Part shown: piece by piece, positions 44,701 to 55,901 of the stretch
Numbering within the stretch: the first letter of the stretch is position 1
Layout: every line of letters starts with the position of its first letter
Source: Mycocentrospora acerina
Taxonomy: Eukaryota > Ascomycota > Dothideomycetes > Pleosporales
DNA length: 64,000 nt
NCBI GenBank assembly: GCA_022701365.1
Contig: JAKUHH010000013.1
Location: 222,035 to 286,034 of the forward strand
Reading direction: 5' to 3'
Notes under the pieces: model-generated
What the model was told of the DNA's origin: nothing
Databases searched by the model: none
The model's input: only the letters and a program-made list of their open reading frames with translations
Program-made: the position numbers and the translations under genes

Positions 44701-45526
44701 GACTACTTTGGACCTATGGTCAATCGCGCATCGCGCATCTCTTCTGTAGCTGATGGGGGTCAAATCACAGTATCGTCCGATTTCATCGCCGAGATCCAGC
44801 GCCTTCTTGAAACACACATCGAGGGAGATCGAAGCAACTCCACTGGCTCGGAAGAAGCATACGGCGAAGACATCAACAGCCAGCTCATCCGCCAAGAACT
44901 CCGCTCACTCAGTAGTCAAGGCTTCGAAGTCAAGGATCTCGGCGAACGTCGCCTCAAGGGTCTCGAAAATCCGGAATATATTTACCTCATGTATCCGCAC
45001 TCGCTGGCAAGTCGTCTTGTTGTGCAGCGTCAAATGGAGCAAAAGGCTGCCGTCGCAGCGATAGAGGACCAAGCTGGCACTAAGATGCGCGACAGCCAGC
45101 TCACGATTGATACAGAGGACGTGTGGGATCTCTGGAATATTAGTCTTAGGCTGGAGATGCTCTGCAGCTCGCTTGAGTGTCCCGGGAGTGCCGAGTTGAA
45201 GCCTCCTGAGACAGCGCTGCTAGAGCGGATGAAATCAAGGGGCGGAGAAATCACTGATCGTTTCTTGATCAATTTCGTCGAGCATCAGATCAGTAGGATC
45301 GAGGTACGTTTATTGTGTGATCGACAGTGCACTGAAGTGAGGCTAATCATGGCAATAGTCTTGTGCGACTACGCTCGCCCTCCGACACCGCATCCGACCG
45401 TTTGGTGCCGGGCCGCTGTTTGAACAGGCGTGTCACATGGGCGACATTTTTGCAGAGCTCGACGCTAAGCTCAAGCGGTTGGAGCAGTTTGAAGCAGAGG
45501 CTATGGATGGTATGGCCCCCTCATAA
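38702..45526 (+). CDS. CYR1: Adenylate cyclase
   Basis: Four exons (38702-38847, 39114-39843, 39997-45303, 45359-45526) encode 2116 residues, typical for fungal adenylate cyclase. Introns are 266, 153 and 55 bp, all GT-AG. The order is: a Ser-rich disordered N terminus; a Ras-associating domain (about 607-705); some twenty leucine-rich repeats (about 727-1340) interrupted by a Ser-rich insert; a PP2C-like domain (about 1400-1680); and the class III cyclase domain (about 1735-1960). Metal-binding aspartates are in VFTDIKNST and KTEGDAFMVAF, and another conserved block is MGIHWGTPVCEVDP. The last exon supplies a helical C terminus (FAELDAKLKRLEQF), the region that binds cyclase-associated protein in yeast. 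It makes cAMP at the membrane downstream of Ras or G-alpha and governs growth, morphogenesis and often virulence in fungi. Confidence 0.96.
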
Positions 45527-47445
45527 TCGCTCTCAATGTACGCCATGTTCTTGGGCTACTACAACACACCCACAAACACATCGTACTACGTCAGTATGCA
45601 CAAAACGCATAACATACATGACCCAAACTTTACCTCATCTGCACACTCTAGCTACATCTCGGAAGGAGATGTAGTGTCATCGTCACCCACTTCCGTGATA
45701 CATTGCTTTGCTTTGTAGGGCAATTCAACACCACACCACGACTATCGACATGACATGACGCGACACGACATGGCATGGATCCGAGGGTCCACAGGATATG
45801 ATTAGCTCATTCAATGTTTGGAGAGGGAGTTCTGGCGCTCTTTTGTTTCGGTTCCATGATTGCTTCTTTTGTTCAACCTGGGGAGAGAGGTGTTGGGGCT
45901 GTATTGTGTTGTGTTTCAGATAGTCTATTACTTTAGCCGGGGCTTTTAATTTTTCATCGATTCCTGGTTCCTTGACCTGATGAGGGATTGGAGCTAGTGC
46001 AAACTGCGAAGCGGCGGTTTTGCTGACCAAAGTCTAGCTTGGGCTGTTTTCTTGTGGCGTTGGATTTGGGAATGCGTGGAGGGAAAGCAAGAAGTGCGAG
46101 GACCGTCAAAGCCTGCTCATTGGCGTGAAAACAAATGCCCTTTATGTAATCGCTCTGTTTCAGTTCAATTTTAGTGTTGGCACAAGTGTATGGATTAATG
46201 TTAGAATAATATTTACTTTTTTTGTCGTCTAATGAAACGCAGGCTGATGAAATAATAAATCAGCGCGTGACGCACATTGCTCTTTGTTTGAGTTATCTTG
46301 CATGTGCAGAAGTACTGAAAAATGGAAGACTAGAAACAAAGAAAGTGTGAGCAAATATCTGTGGTGGATGATGAAGAGTATTTTATTTTCTTGCTTCAAT
46401 TATTTATGTTTCGTTATTATTTGCTCGTCAACTTTTTTATTTTATTTTATGCGGTACGCATTTTCAAAAGATGATAATAACTGCTTTTGTTTTACAATGC
46501 TTAGCATAGTTAGTCATAAGGAGCACTCGATATTTTAATAGAATTCATTGGTTTACTGGTTTATTCAAGTTTGATGTATTGCTGGTTGTAAGGAAACTGT
46601 ATTCACACTGGCAAGTCACGTGGAGTATTGCAGCATTGGGAACAAAAAAGTATGAAAAAGGAATGAATTACTAGCTAACAGCATACTATCTATCTTATTG
46701 GGATATGGGTGTTCTGATATGAACTTTTCGATTGATCATGTTACGAGTGTGTTTTCATTGTTGGATACGATGAAGAGACGAAGTGATTTTTGTGAGGAGG
46801 TAGGCCAGGCGTGTAGGTGCGTGTGCATGTGCATTGCGCTGTGCTGAACAAGCATTTGGCGTTGGATTGCCTTTCAGCGTGGCGTTGAAGAGGCTTAATG
46901 GAGAAAGGGGTGACGACTATTAATTGGGGAGACAGGTAGACCTCATATCAAGGTTAGCTAATCACAATTGAGTCATGTTCGCATAGTATGTTTGTATGGT
47001 TAGATTTTGTATCACAGAGGAATGGCAATGTCAATGATCAAGAAATGTGTCTATTCGAGCGGCCGAGTGGGTATCTAGCCTATTAAATCCCCGTGACAGC
47101 CTGAAGATGAGTACGCCGCTTTCGCAAAGCAAGAAAACACCAATATCGTAGAAGAGAACCGTGTAATTGTGTTACCAACTCGTCCATTGGATAGCTAGAG
47201 TCTAGAAAAACACGGACACCCAATATTAAAAAAGCCAAATGAATCCTCCAGAAGTAGTGGTCGAACAAGTCAAAACCTGCCCGTCCATAAATGTCAAAAA
47301 TGTCATGATGTAAACCCAAAATCGTTACCCATGAAGCAATCAATGCTCGTCTTTCTTCTTCTCTTTTGCAGCCAGAGCGAAATTGGCTTGATAATGTGGC
47401 CCATGCCAAGCAGTATCAACCAATTCAATACAAGGGCTGAGTTAT
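45527..47445. other. AT-rich intergenic region between converging genes
   Basis: About 1.9 kb between the ends of the adenylate cyclase gene and the leftward GPI-protein gene. Only short frames without recognisable features occur, including one at 47083-47409 on the minus strand that I do not accept. It is noticeably AT-rich at 46200-46560. Confidence 0.5.
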
Positions 47446-48228
47446 TTACAAGAAAGCAACGACGGCACCAATGATGGCGAGCATGCCAACACCCATCTGG
47501 GCAGCAGCGCCAGTGGTCTCGGGAAGCTTGGGCTTGGTCGAGCTGGGAACGCTGGTGCCGGTAGCGACAGGGGGCTTGGCAACGGTACCGTTGGAAGGAA
47601 CGGGGTAGTAGGGAACAACAGGGACAGAGCTGGCAGGGACGACCGGCTTGCTGGAAACCGAGGTGGATGGCTTGATGACAACAGGGGTGGTGGAAGGCTT
47701 GCTAACAACAGGGGTGGTGGAGGGCTTGTTGACAATAACGGTGGTCTTGGGGGGAGCGTAGACGGGAACGGTGGTGGTGCAGGGCTCCTCGATGATCAGC
47801 TTGGTGCTCTTGGTGATGGTGTAGGTCTTCTTGTTCCAGTAGACAGTGGTTGGCTCAGGGCAGTCGGTCTCGTACTTGGAGATGACGGTGGTGGAGTAGC
47901 CGACAATGGACGAGGTGGGGTACTTGTCATCGTAGCTGGGGACCGAGGTGCTGTACGAGGGGTACTTGGTGTCGTAGACGGGAGTGGAAGACGAGGCGTA
48001 GGCGTTGTAGACCGGGGTGGACGAGGAAGCATAGGCGTTGTAGACCGGGGTGGACGAGGACGAGTACGCGTTGTAGACGGGAGCAGACGAGGAGTAAACG
48101 TCGGAAGCGTAGATGGGAGTATCACCCTCGTAGCGGATGGGGGTGGGGGTGGAGTAGGGAGCAGCCGAGGAGACGGCGTAGGCGTTGGTAACGGCAACAA
48201 GGCCGGCAACAGCAGCGTAGGAGCGCAT
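47446..48228 (-). CDS. GPI-anchored Ser/Thr-rich cell-wall protein
   Basis: A single exon of 260 residues. It has a signal peptide (residues 1-18, MRSYAAVAGLVAVTNAYA). A Tyr/Ser/Pro repeat region follows with three to four units of VYNAYxSSSTP. A central segment has two cysteines (ETDCPEPTTVYWNKKTYTITKSTKLIIEEPC), then Pro/Thr/Val repeats such as KPSTTPVV. A GPI-type end follows: a small-residue site (TTGAAAQ), then a hydrophobic tail MGVGMLAIIGAVVAFL. The composition predicts heavy O-mannosylation and cell-wall linkage. The central block with TVYWNKKTYTITKST resembles a motif common in fungal Ser/Thr-rich wall proteins. No enzymatic domain is seen. Strong codon bias toward C-ending codons suggests high expression. 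Confidence 0.9.
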   Translation of the reverse strand: MRSYAAVAGLVAVTNAYAVSSAAPYSTPTPIRYEGDTPIYASDVYSSSAPVYNAYSSSSTPVYNAYASSSTPVYNAYASSSTPVYDTKYPSYSTSVPSYDDKYPTSSIVGYSTTVISKYETDCPEPTTVYWNKKTYTITKSTKLIIEEPCTTTVPVYAPPKTTVIVNKPSTTPVVSKPSTTPVVIKPSTSVSSKPVVPASSVPVVPYYPVPSNGTVAKPPVATGTSVPSSTKPKLPETTGAAAQMGVGMLAIIGAVVAFL

Positions 48229-48410
48229 CTTGATTGTTGGGAGGGGTGGTTGGAAGTGGTGGTGGTGGTGGGAGTGTTGTGGTAGAGTGGTATTAAGCTA
48301 TTAGGTATAGACTGTGGGTCGTTGGAAACGAATGTGATCGGTGATAACCGTGTGGATTAGTGAAAGTGAGTGTTGGGATGCTTTGAAAAGGAAAGCTATG
48401 GGAAAGGGAC

Positions 48411-48416
48411 TTTATA
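48411..48416 (-). promoter_or_regulatory. Possible TATA box of the GPI-protein gene
   Basis: TATAAA on the leftward strand about 185 bp upstream of the start codon, with no other gene nearby. Motif-based. Confidence 0.45.
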
Positions 48417-50034
48417 GAAAAAGAATCTCGTATGAGGCCGCCCGAGCATAGGGGCCTCCGGGAAAATTGTCCCCATTCACGCACATCTGGAGCGCCTGGC
48501 TCGGTACGTGGCGTATACGGTGGACATTGGTGGACATGACAGGAAATTACGGTTACGGCAAGCGGAATGCGCGCAGCAAGAAGCGGTTCCGCGTTAGGGC
48601 TCCCAGCTGCGTGTTGAAGGCCCAGCACGTCCTATCACAGCGTGTGCGGCGGCAGGTTGGATCGAGAAGCAGCAAGGCCAATTTCCCCTGCCAAGGGGCC
48701 CCTGCAGGTTCAACACTTGATTGATCGGATGATCGCCTCCGACCTGGCTGGAGAGTGATCCGCGCTCAGGGCACGCATAGCCCGCGCGCTGGCCTCTGTC
48801 GCTTGGGCGTGTGCGCTACGTGGTTCACCGCCGCGTGCCTCTGTGCCCCGGAAACCCTCGTCCAAGGGCCGTTCTTGCGCCCGAGGCCCGGCAGTTGGAT
48901 TGTGCGAGCACGTTGCGCGACTTTCTTCTTCGTGCACGGCAAAGGCCCGTCCAGGAAGCTTGACATGGCGCCTCAGGCTCGCAATTCGCGGTTCGCATGC
49001 AGACAAGAACTATTGGCAACGCCCAGGCCACAGCTAGGCGCCCCGGGCGATAGGGGCAGAGTCGAGGTCAAGGCGGAGTGCTCTCCCGCATGCCCAGAAG
49101 TCTTGTTGGTCGAGTGCGAGTGGGACGAACGGGTTCCTGCATTCTGGACGGCTGAGTCAGGGCGTCTAGCGTGGCAGCAGCGTGGCCCGCCTGGGGCTAG
49201 CGCCGACCACCGTCTGCCGGCAGCTCCTCTCGCGTGCATCACAGCCGTGTGGGCTTGGGGACGCGCAAATTGTCCCTCGCAGCGCCCCCCAATGGCGCTC
49301 CTCGACGGCCAGCCTGTCCTGCAGCCGCTTGCCTCTGTTGCGGCATCTGGCGCAGCTGAGGCATGGCGGTCTGACCAAAGCCTAACTGACGTCTAGCGGC
49401 TCGTATCAGTCATTGGCTTCTATCCCCAAATCGTCTGCAGCCTCGGGTCAGCATCAAACGTGTAATTTCGCGTAGATTTACCCAATGGGCCTCGGGCGCT
49501 TTTCTTGAGTCGATGGCCTTGCATAACGTGAATAACGCGCATGCAACGAGCCGTCTGTTCATTTGGACAATTCGCCATGTCTATGCGTGCCTCAAGAGTG
49601 CCTTCCATGTCCTCCGCGTCCAGGCACTTCGCATCTCGTTCCGTCTGACTCCTGGTTATCAGCGTCTGATCTTCTTTATGCCCGTTGCATACATCTCTCT
49701 CACCTTTCAATTTCACTCCTGCAGAAATGCCCTCCACCATGATCGTCCCGCCTTCCACCCCGAAGTGCACCCGACAAGCTCAGGACTTCCGCCACGCGCA
49801 GCCTTCGCTCCATTGCTCTCCAACCACGCTCGTTGTCAACCGTTTCTGAAAACGCTAGATTTGCCCCGACTGGAACTGCAGGCGCCCTCGTCGTATCCTC
49901 GGAAACCTTTTCTCCGCCACGGCACAGACCTTTTTGGCCCCCGCCTCAAGTCTCTGTGTAAGCATCGGCTACACAACAAACTCAGTGCCGCAAACTTTGG
50001 TCTTAGCTGAACGTCATCTTCGACACTCGAGTCC
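48417..50034. other. Divergent intergenic region, unusually GC-rich, no certain gene
   Basis: About 1.6 kb between the GPI-protein gene and the SET gene. The part at 48700-49400 is GC-rich, with open frames of moderate length on both strands (the longest is 48755-49396, +). Their compositions are Arg/Pro/Ala-rich and match nothing I know. A small peptide frame at 49728-49845 is likewise unsupported. Confidence 0.45.
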
Positions 50035-50649
50035 ATGCCTCCACCCAAGGCACAGGCTGGCGTACCAAAGGAATGGCCTGACCGGACGGTGTACTTGCGT
50101 GCGCCAATATACTCCAAGACACTCGGTCGGGACAAGCTTGAAGCCCTCATCTTCCTTAAATCAAACCTACCACCCAACGAAAATGTTTACACGCTCAGTA
50201 GTCCCTTCACAACCGTCAAGATCACAGCGGTGTCGAATATATCGCATCCCGCTCATGGCCAGTACGGTCTTTTTGCCAACCACAATCTCCCACCAGACTC
50301 TTTTATTTTGCCTTATTTAGGATATGTTCATGATCAATCTGACATCGACGGAGCTTCTGATTACGACCTGTCCCTGGACCGTGAATTAGACGTTGGTGTT
50401 GACGCCTCAAGAATGGGCAATGAAGCGAGGTTTATCAACGACTATCGAGGCGTCTTAGCTGCACCGAATGCCGAGTTTCGTGACATATTTGTAGACATTG
50501 GAAACGGCAAGGTGGAGAAGAGGGTCGGGGTCTTTGTCCTCAGCGCTGGAAAGAGCGGGAACAGGTCCAAGGGGATCGGACGTGGACACGAGGTACTCGT
50601 CAGCTACGGTAAGGGTTTTTGGACTGAGCGTCAATTCGCGGATGTGTGA
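50035..50649 (+). CDS. Small SET-domain protein
   Basis: A single exon for 204 residues. The arrangement fits a compact SET domain. An N-terminal stretch VKITAVSNISHPAHGQYGLFANHNLPPDSFILPYLGYVH is the SET beginning (G-x-G-L-F-A pattern). The pseudoknot region NEARFINDYRGVLAAPNAEF is followed by GHEVLVSYGKGFW, where the catalytic-type Tyr sits. The usual NHxCxPN is altered here to NDYRG...PN, as seen in several non-classical fungal SET proteins. No pre-SET, post-SET cysteine cluster or MYND finger is present. A lysine methyltransferase activity on histone or other protein is possible but not shown. An in-frame stop lies just upstream of the chosen ATG. Confidence 0.8.
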   Translation: MPPPKAQAGVPKEWPDRTVYLRAPIYSKTLGRDKLEALIFLKSNLPPNENVYTLSSPFTTVKITAVSNISHPAHGQYGLFANHNLPPDSFILPYLGYVHDQSDIDGASDYDLSLDRELDVGVDASRMGNEARFINDYRGVLAAPNAEFRDIFVDIGNGKVEKRVGVFVLSAGKSGNRSKGIGRGHEVLVSYGKGFWTERQFADV

Positions 50650-52183
50650 CATTCTATAATATATCCGCAGCAAATCTTTTTGCCTCGAGCGACGCACTCG
50701 TTGAAGTTCTTGCTGGATTATTTTTACCTCAAACAGCGGCATTCGCTCTCACATTTAGGAGGCGCCTTTAGAAACCCGTCAAATCTGCCGCCCTGCGCCT
50801 CTCCATTGTCGAAGAGAGATATCTGCGATGCTAGTCGACAACCAACCGCCTTCTCAAAGCTTCGCGGAGCCACATCGCCTCCAATTTAGTCTCACACACT
50901 GTCCGAGTCAATGTCACAAACGCTTCGAGCAAAGATTCCACTTGCAATAGCTTTCAATAGCTCCCATAATTGGTGAGCATTCTAAGTTGTGATCAAGTTC
51001 GTGTTGTAGCAAAAGAATATAGCGAGTCGCACCGCTACCAAAATGAACAAGATTCTTGCAAATCTTCACTCTACCAACTATGTTACATAACAATCATGGC
51101 ACATCACAGCTTGGTCATTAACGGAAAGCTCTACATGCAAAGGGAAGTCAAATGACCCCGCTAATCTGGTTATTTTTAAGAAGCTCTGTGGCTGTCTGCA
51201 GATCGGTCAAGCCACTGTGTGAGGCGTCATGCACAGATCATTGCCAAAGCTGGCTAAGGAGCAGGAAGCTTGCAGTGACGTCGGAAATTCCGGAACTCTC
51301 AGCTTGGTACTACGTGATCATCTTAACGTAGCAAGGACGTCATGTTTGTTAAACTGGACATTGTGTTACCACGCGCCCACGTAGTATTCTGTGTACCCGA
51401 TGGAGTTTTCTGAGCAACAAAACGACATGCGAAAGCCATTCACCACATTGTTACAGAACATAGTATTTGATCCGCAGACAGTCACACGCCATGCAGGTAC
51501 GGTACGCCATTACAAAAGCACACAGATCTTCAGGGTCAAGCATTTTGTTTGGTGCTAGGACAGCGATCGCGATTCTGCACGATGCATATCTACCTGTGAC
51601 GTACGAAACTCGGCAGGGCGATCCGCAAACGGGTCTCGAGCATCCAATCAGCACGCCCACACGCTCCTATCCTGGTCAACTAACCGGTTTGCAAGGTTGT
51701 AACTAACCTTAGAGGTGCCCAAGCTGAGACACTCGTGGTATAAGCCGTGTGCAGCCATAATTCCTTTTACGAATCCACGTCATGGGCTTGGTTTTCGCTG
51801 AATGTGGAGCCTGCGAAGGACTTATGTTGGACGAGCCCGCTCCGGGACGTCAAACCGTTAACATTCTTCTCTTTCACAAAACACAATTAACGCCACTCAA
51901 GACTACATTGAGCACCAGCTTACGTGTCCTTGCACCTAAACAGCAGCCTCATCCCACTTCATTGGATCGCCCCACCCAATCAGCACACACCCTCAACTTT
52001 ACGCAGACTTTAGGCTCCGCAACGTCACACTCTAGGGTCTCTTTGGACGGACGCTAGGCTTGGTCACTTACTGCTTACACTGCTCGACACCCAGCCTTGT
52101 GATATCCGCATCTATATCTTTCAAGAGCGTTGCCAGCCAAACAACACACTCCGCACTAAGGATACCATCACGCACAATATACT
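50650..52183. other. Intergenic region, no gene recognised
   Basis: About 1.5 kb with only short frames lacking recognisable features. The final 150 bp hold the promoter and leader of the 173-residue gene. Confidence 0.45.
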
Positions 52184-52756
52184 ATGGCTCCTCTGACAAG
52201 ACCAGCTCTGACCAGGGTAAGCAGCCCGCACAACAGTATATAGAGATTTAGCTGACTCGAATTCTAGAACGAGTCGATGCAGAAATATATACTGTTGTCC
52301 GCTCAGAAGGAAGCCCTGCAACGTCGGATGTCTCTTCAAATACCTTCCAATGCACCCATGGCAGCTGGATCCCCAGAATTCCAGTCATTATCATCGTCTC
52401 CAACAGACTTCCTAAAATACACATCGCCATTCCCTGCAGCCTCCGAGCCGATCTCCATGAGGCCAGGCAGCTTACATCGCTACAGCATTGACGATATGCA
52501 CACAGAAGAGTCTCAAAAGCTTTTTGAAATCAATCAACAAATAGTAGCTACTCTCACTGAATTACTCAACACTGAGTCTGTTCGATCTGACGAAAAGCAC
52601 CGTGCATGGATACAAGAGCGATTGATGGAAGCCGAACACCAGAGCCGCCGACAACGACGCCGTCACGGTTCTAATGCTGAGCGGGACATAGCCTCTTCGA
52701 TAGCACAGCACCTTGAACTTGGTCTCAACACTTCAAAAAGCTGGACGCAAGTCTAG
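52184..52756 (+). CDS. Small two-exon protein of unknown function
   Basis: Exons 52184-52216 and 52268-52756 encode 173 residues. The 51-bp intron (GTAAGC...CTAG) joins MAPLTRPALTR to NESMQKYILLSAQKEALQRR with no frame loss, which supports the gene. The protein has a Ser/Pro-rich middle and a C-terminal region predicted helical and charged (EESQKLFEINQQIVATLTELLN, then an Arg-rich RRQRRRHGSNAER that could act as a nuclear localisation signal). I do not recognise a family. There is no signal peptide or membrane span. Confidence 0.6.
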
Positions 52757-55700
52757 GCGCTTCAACTCATGCCGGGGTTATTAGAGCTTAGGCGACTGCA
52801 TTGATTTGTTAATTGTCAAATGTGGCATATGGATATATGTTTTTATGAGGTCATGTCATATGTTTATTTCTGGAGCGGGATCGGGATTTGGCGCAACAGT
52901 TAGCCTTCTGAGATGAAGTGCTCAGATCAGAAAAGATATGGTCGACCTAATTTACGCACACACGTCGCGTTTGTCAAGCGCATTAGATTTTGCCAAGGCA
53001 GACAATTGCTTGAGCATTTGTAGATTTATAAACCGAAGATCTCGGTTATTACACTATCCTGATCTTTTTTTCCGGGTTATTGAATTAACCTGTATGTTCG
53101 AAATTGTGTTCACCTAAGCCACCGCTCCCACCCTCCACCTTCCTTATCTGTCCCAGCGTTCTAATATCACAAGCATATCTGGTACTGCTGATAGGTGGTA
53201 ATTAGTGCGGCTTAGCAAACAATCCTCCCACGGTTCCGCTTATTCCAAGATTGTTGGATCCTTGCATGTTCTTAGCACATGCTGCATACGTTCGCAGACG
53301 CAGCGAATGCGTCGCTCTGAGGTCATAATGATCTCAGTCCAGTCTATCTGCCTGTCTCATAGCTCCACGTTCAACACATATGACTCACAGTCTGGCTCTC
53401 AAAAAGAAATAGCCACGTGATCAAAGCTCTTGGCGTAGTTTGGTCTACTGAGTGCCTATCTTGCAATGCAAACCAAATTTTCAAACATCTTGTCCCTATT
53501 AGACATGACGTCGATATTCAGGTTGTCGCTTTCATCTTTGCTTAGAGTCGTAAAGGAACACTTCAAGCATGGTGACATCACACCGCTAAGTGCAGTGCCC
53601 CAAATAAACGTGACCCTAATTCGCTAACAAGCGATTTCCTTCACTCCCCGAACCACACACAACCAACTATGATCGTATGGTGTTAGACAGATTCTTCCAC
53701 CAAGTAAAGAGCTTGATTAGACGAACCGTTTCTTCCACATACGGTTAGTGATTATCCTAAACCTCTCTTTGCGATATCTCGCGTTGGGATGAAGAATATG
53801 GCGCAGGATGTGTGGAAGACATAGAACACAGGACATGACAGGATCGGACAAGAATCCCCGAAAGTGAATTTGACGGCGTATTTAAAGGGGCCTAGGTTTG
53901 TCAGAACTGGAGCTTATTGGGGGAGAGAAGGGCACCCATCATGTTTGATGCTGCTAGGAGCTGTCGTGATACTAGGAAGGAAATGTACTGCACAAAAATA
54001 GAGATGTTCTATGAAAATGAAATCTTTCTCGTCGCCATTGACTTCAAGCTAACAGCTTGTCACAGAGGATCGCATTGTGCCGTTGGTCGGATACGTAGAT
54101 CAAATTTATGAGCGGGACTATGTTGACGCTGTAATACCGGAATGTCGAGATGGTATAGTACGGGTTTACACCTTGTGCAGTGCTCCGAAAATATAGGGTT
54201 GGGTCTGAGATATGGCACTTGCCCCGACAGCTTGGTAAATTTTCGACATCTCTTCAAGTTGATGATTTTGGCTATGCTCCATATACCCAGCAGAGGTATT
54301 TGAATGGACAAATAGATGATATAATCAATGTTCGAGCATGAAGTGTTCATTGCAGCGAAATTTAGACATACATCAGTTCAACACAATATGATCCCTTCCA
54401 TTTCAAATTTATCTGAAAGAGTAGCTACTGGAGTGAGGAACAACAGGTAATCCACATGGCTCGACACTATTTAGAGTTGAGTGGGATGCACGTGCATACT
54501 CAGCTAATTCGCTGCTAAGCCTATGTTGAGGGAATTTCTAGGAGTAGAAAAACGATCTTACATTCGAGACGACTCTGGTGAACCCTATGTAAGCACAGAG
54601 TTTCGAGAACAACCTTTCATGCCTGGCTCGTTATATTTCGTGATGATGTGCATATAATTCTCACTTACCAAAGCCTATTGTCTTATGTATTATTTGCCCT
54701 TGATTTTTCTATGGCTCATATGATCAGAAGCGGAAGAAGGCATGTTAAATTTTCTCTTCTACAGGATGAAAGTGATGGTGGATGAGTCTGACGAGTCCTT
54801 AAGACAATCTCATTGATGCTCAGAAAAAGATCTGACTTCCCCATGAGCCATACTGAGTGTGTGCTTACAGAAACGATTTTTCTTAAAATGCTTCAGGATT
54901 GTACATCATGAGGCGCAGTCTCATATCAAAGTCATAAGTTACTCGTTCTGGTATTAGCTTCATGTCTGGATTTGGCACCTCGATGTCAACTGCTGCATTT
55001 GGCATTAACCCTGCCCTGGAATGAGTTACTCTAAGAATACTCAGATCGATGCCACACGTGACCCTTATTACGATACTAACGAGATCTTCGGGGACGGTGG
55101 ACAGTACAGAGCAATGTGTAATTCATGGAGGATATTACTCGGTCGAGTACCAACTTTGCAGTGTTGTTTTGAGTGTGACAGATTTATCAATAGCGATGAC
55201 ATCTTTATGCTCGGAACAAGCTAGTGACTAGAGGTCTAAGAAGCTACTCTTGCCGTTGTTTATCTGGACAATGATGCCGAGCTAGTCGCGGAAATGGTTG
55301 TGTAGCTCATGACAAAGGAAAGATTGGACGAGGAAACGGACTAGAGCAATCAGATGGGGGACAATCGATACTGGCTTTGTAACTTGAATTATGATACTTA
55401 CCAAAATTAAAATGAAAAATCCTTGTTATTTTCTCACCACTAGCTAAAGGCGGCACGTTGCGCTGCATGTATACTTTCTAAGAAAGTAAACCGAGAGCTT
55501 CGTAGCTCGGAGCGTGTTTAAAGATACTCAATGTCCAGGGGTAAACAAAGCTACACCCAAATAAGAACGAGCGAGTGGCCAACCCCCGGTGTGGCTACTG
55601 CATGAATGCGGGTACCCCCTTTTAACGATATTTCCTTACTTGAAAATAATAAACCCCAGGTGGAATTGAGCGCACTAAAACTTATATGGCATTCAGAAGG

Positions 55701-55878
55701 TTGCACGGTCTCAATAACGATTTAGCTTGCTGAAGTGAGGCCGAGCCCAATCATACTCGTCGCGCTCGCCGATCTTCAACTCTAGCCCTTCTAACCAACG
55801 TGTGTCTGTAACTCGGAAACCTAAAATATCACTATTCGGTATTTCCTGCAAATTTCTTAATCTTGAACAGCCGTTTGT

Positions 55879-55901
55879 CGGTTCGACTCAGCGTCGAACC
55901 G
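55879..55901. repeat. Perfect 9-bp palindromic hairpin
   Basis: CGGTTCGAC, five-base loop, GTCGAACCG. The GGTTCGA core recalls a tRNA T-loop, but no tRNA acceptor or anticodon arms are present around it. Confidence 0.6.

Noticed and set aside
48755..49396. Rightward open frame of about 213 codons in GC-rich DNA
   Set aside because: Opposite-strand frames of similar quality overlap it, the product is Arg/Pro/Ala-rich without recognisable domains, and no splice support is visible.
49513..50010. Rightward open frame of 165 codons upstream of the SET gene
   Set aside because: Three overlapping frames in this stretch give conflicting peptides, one resembling a mitochondrial presequence. No combination of splice sites gave a convincing protein or joined to the SET frame.
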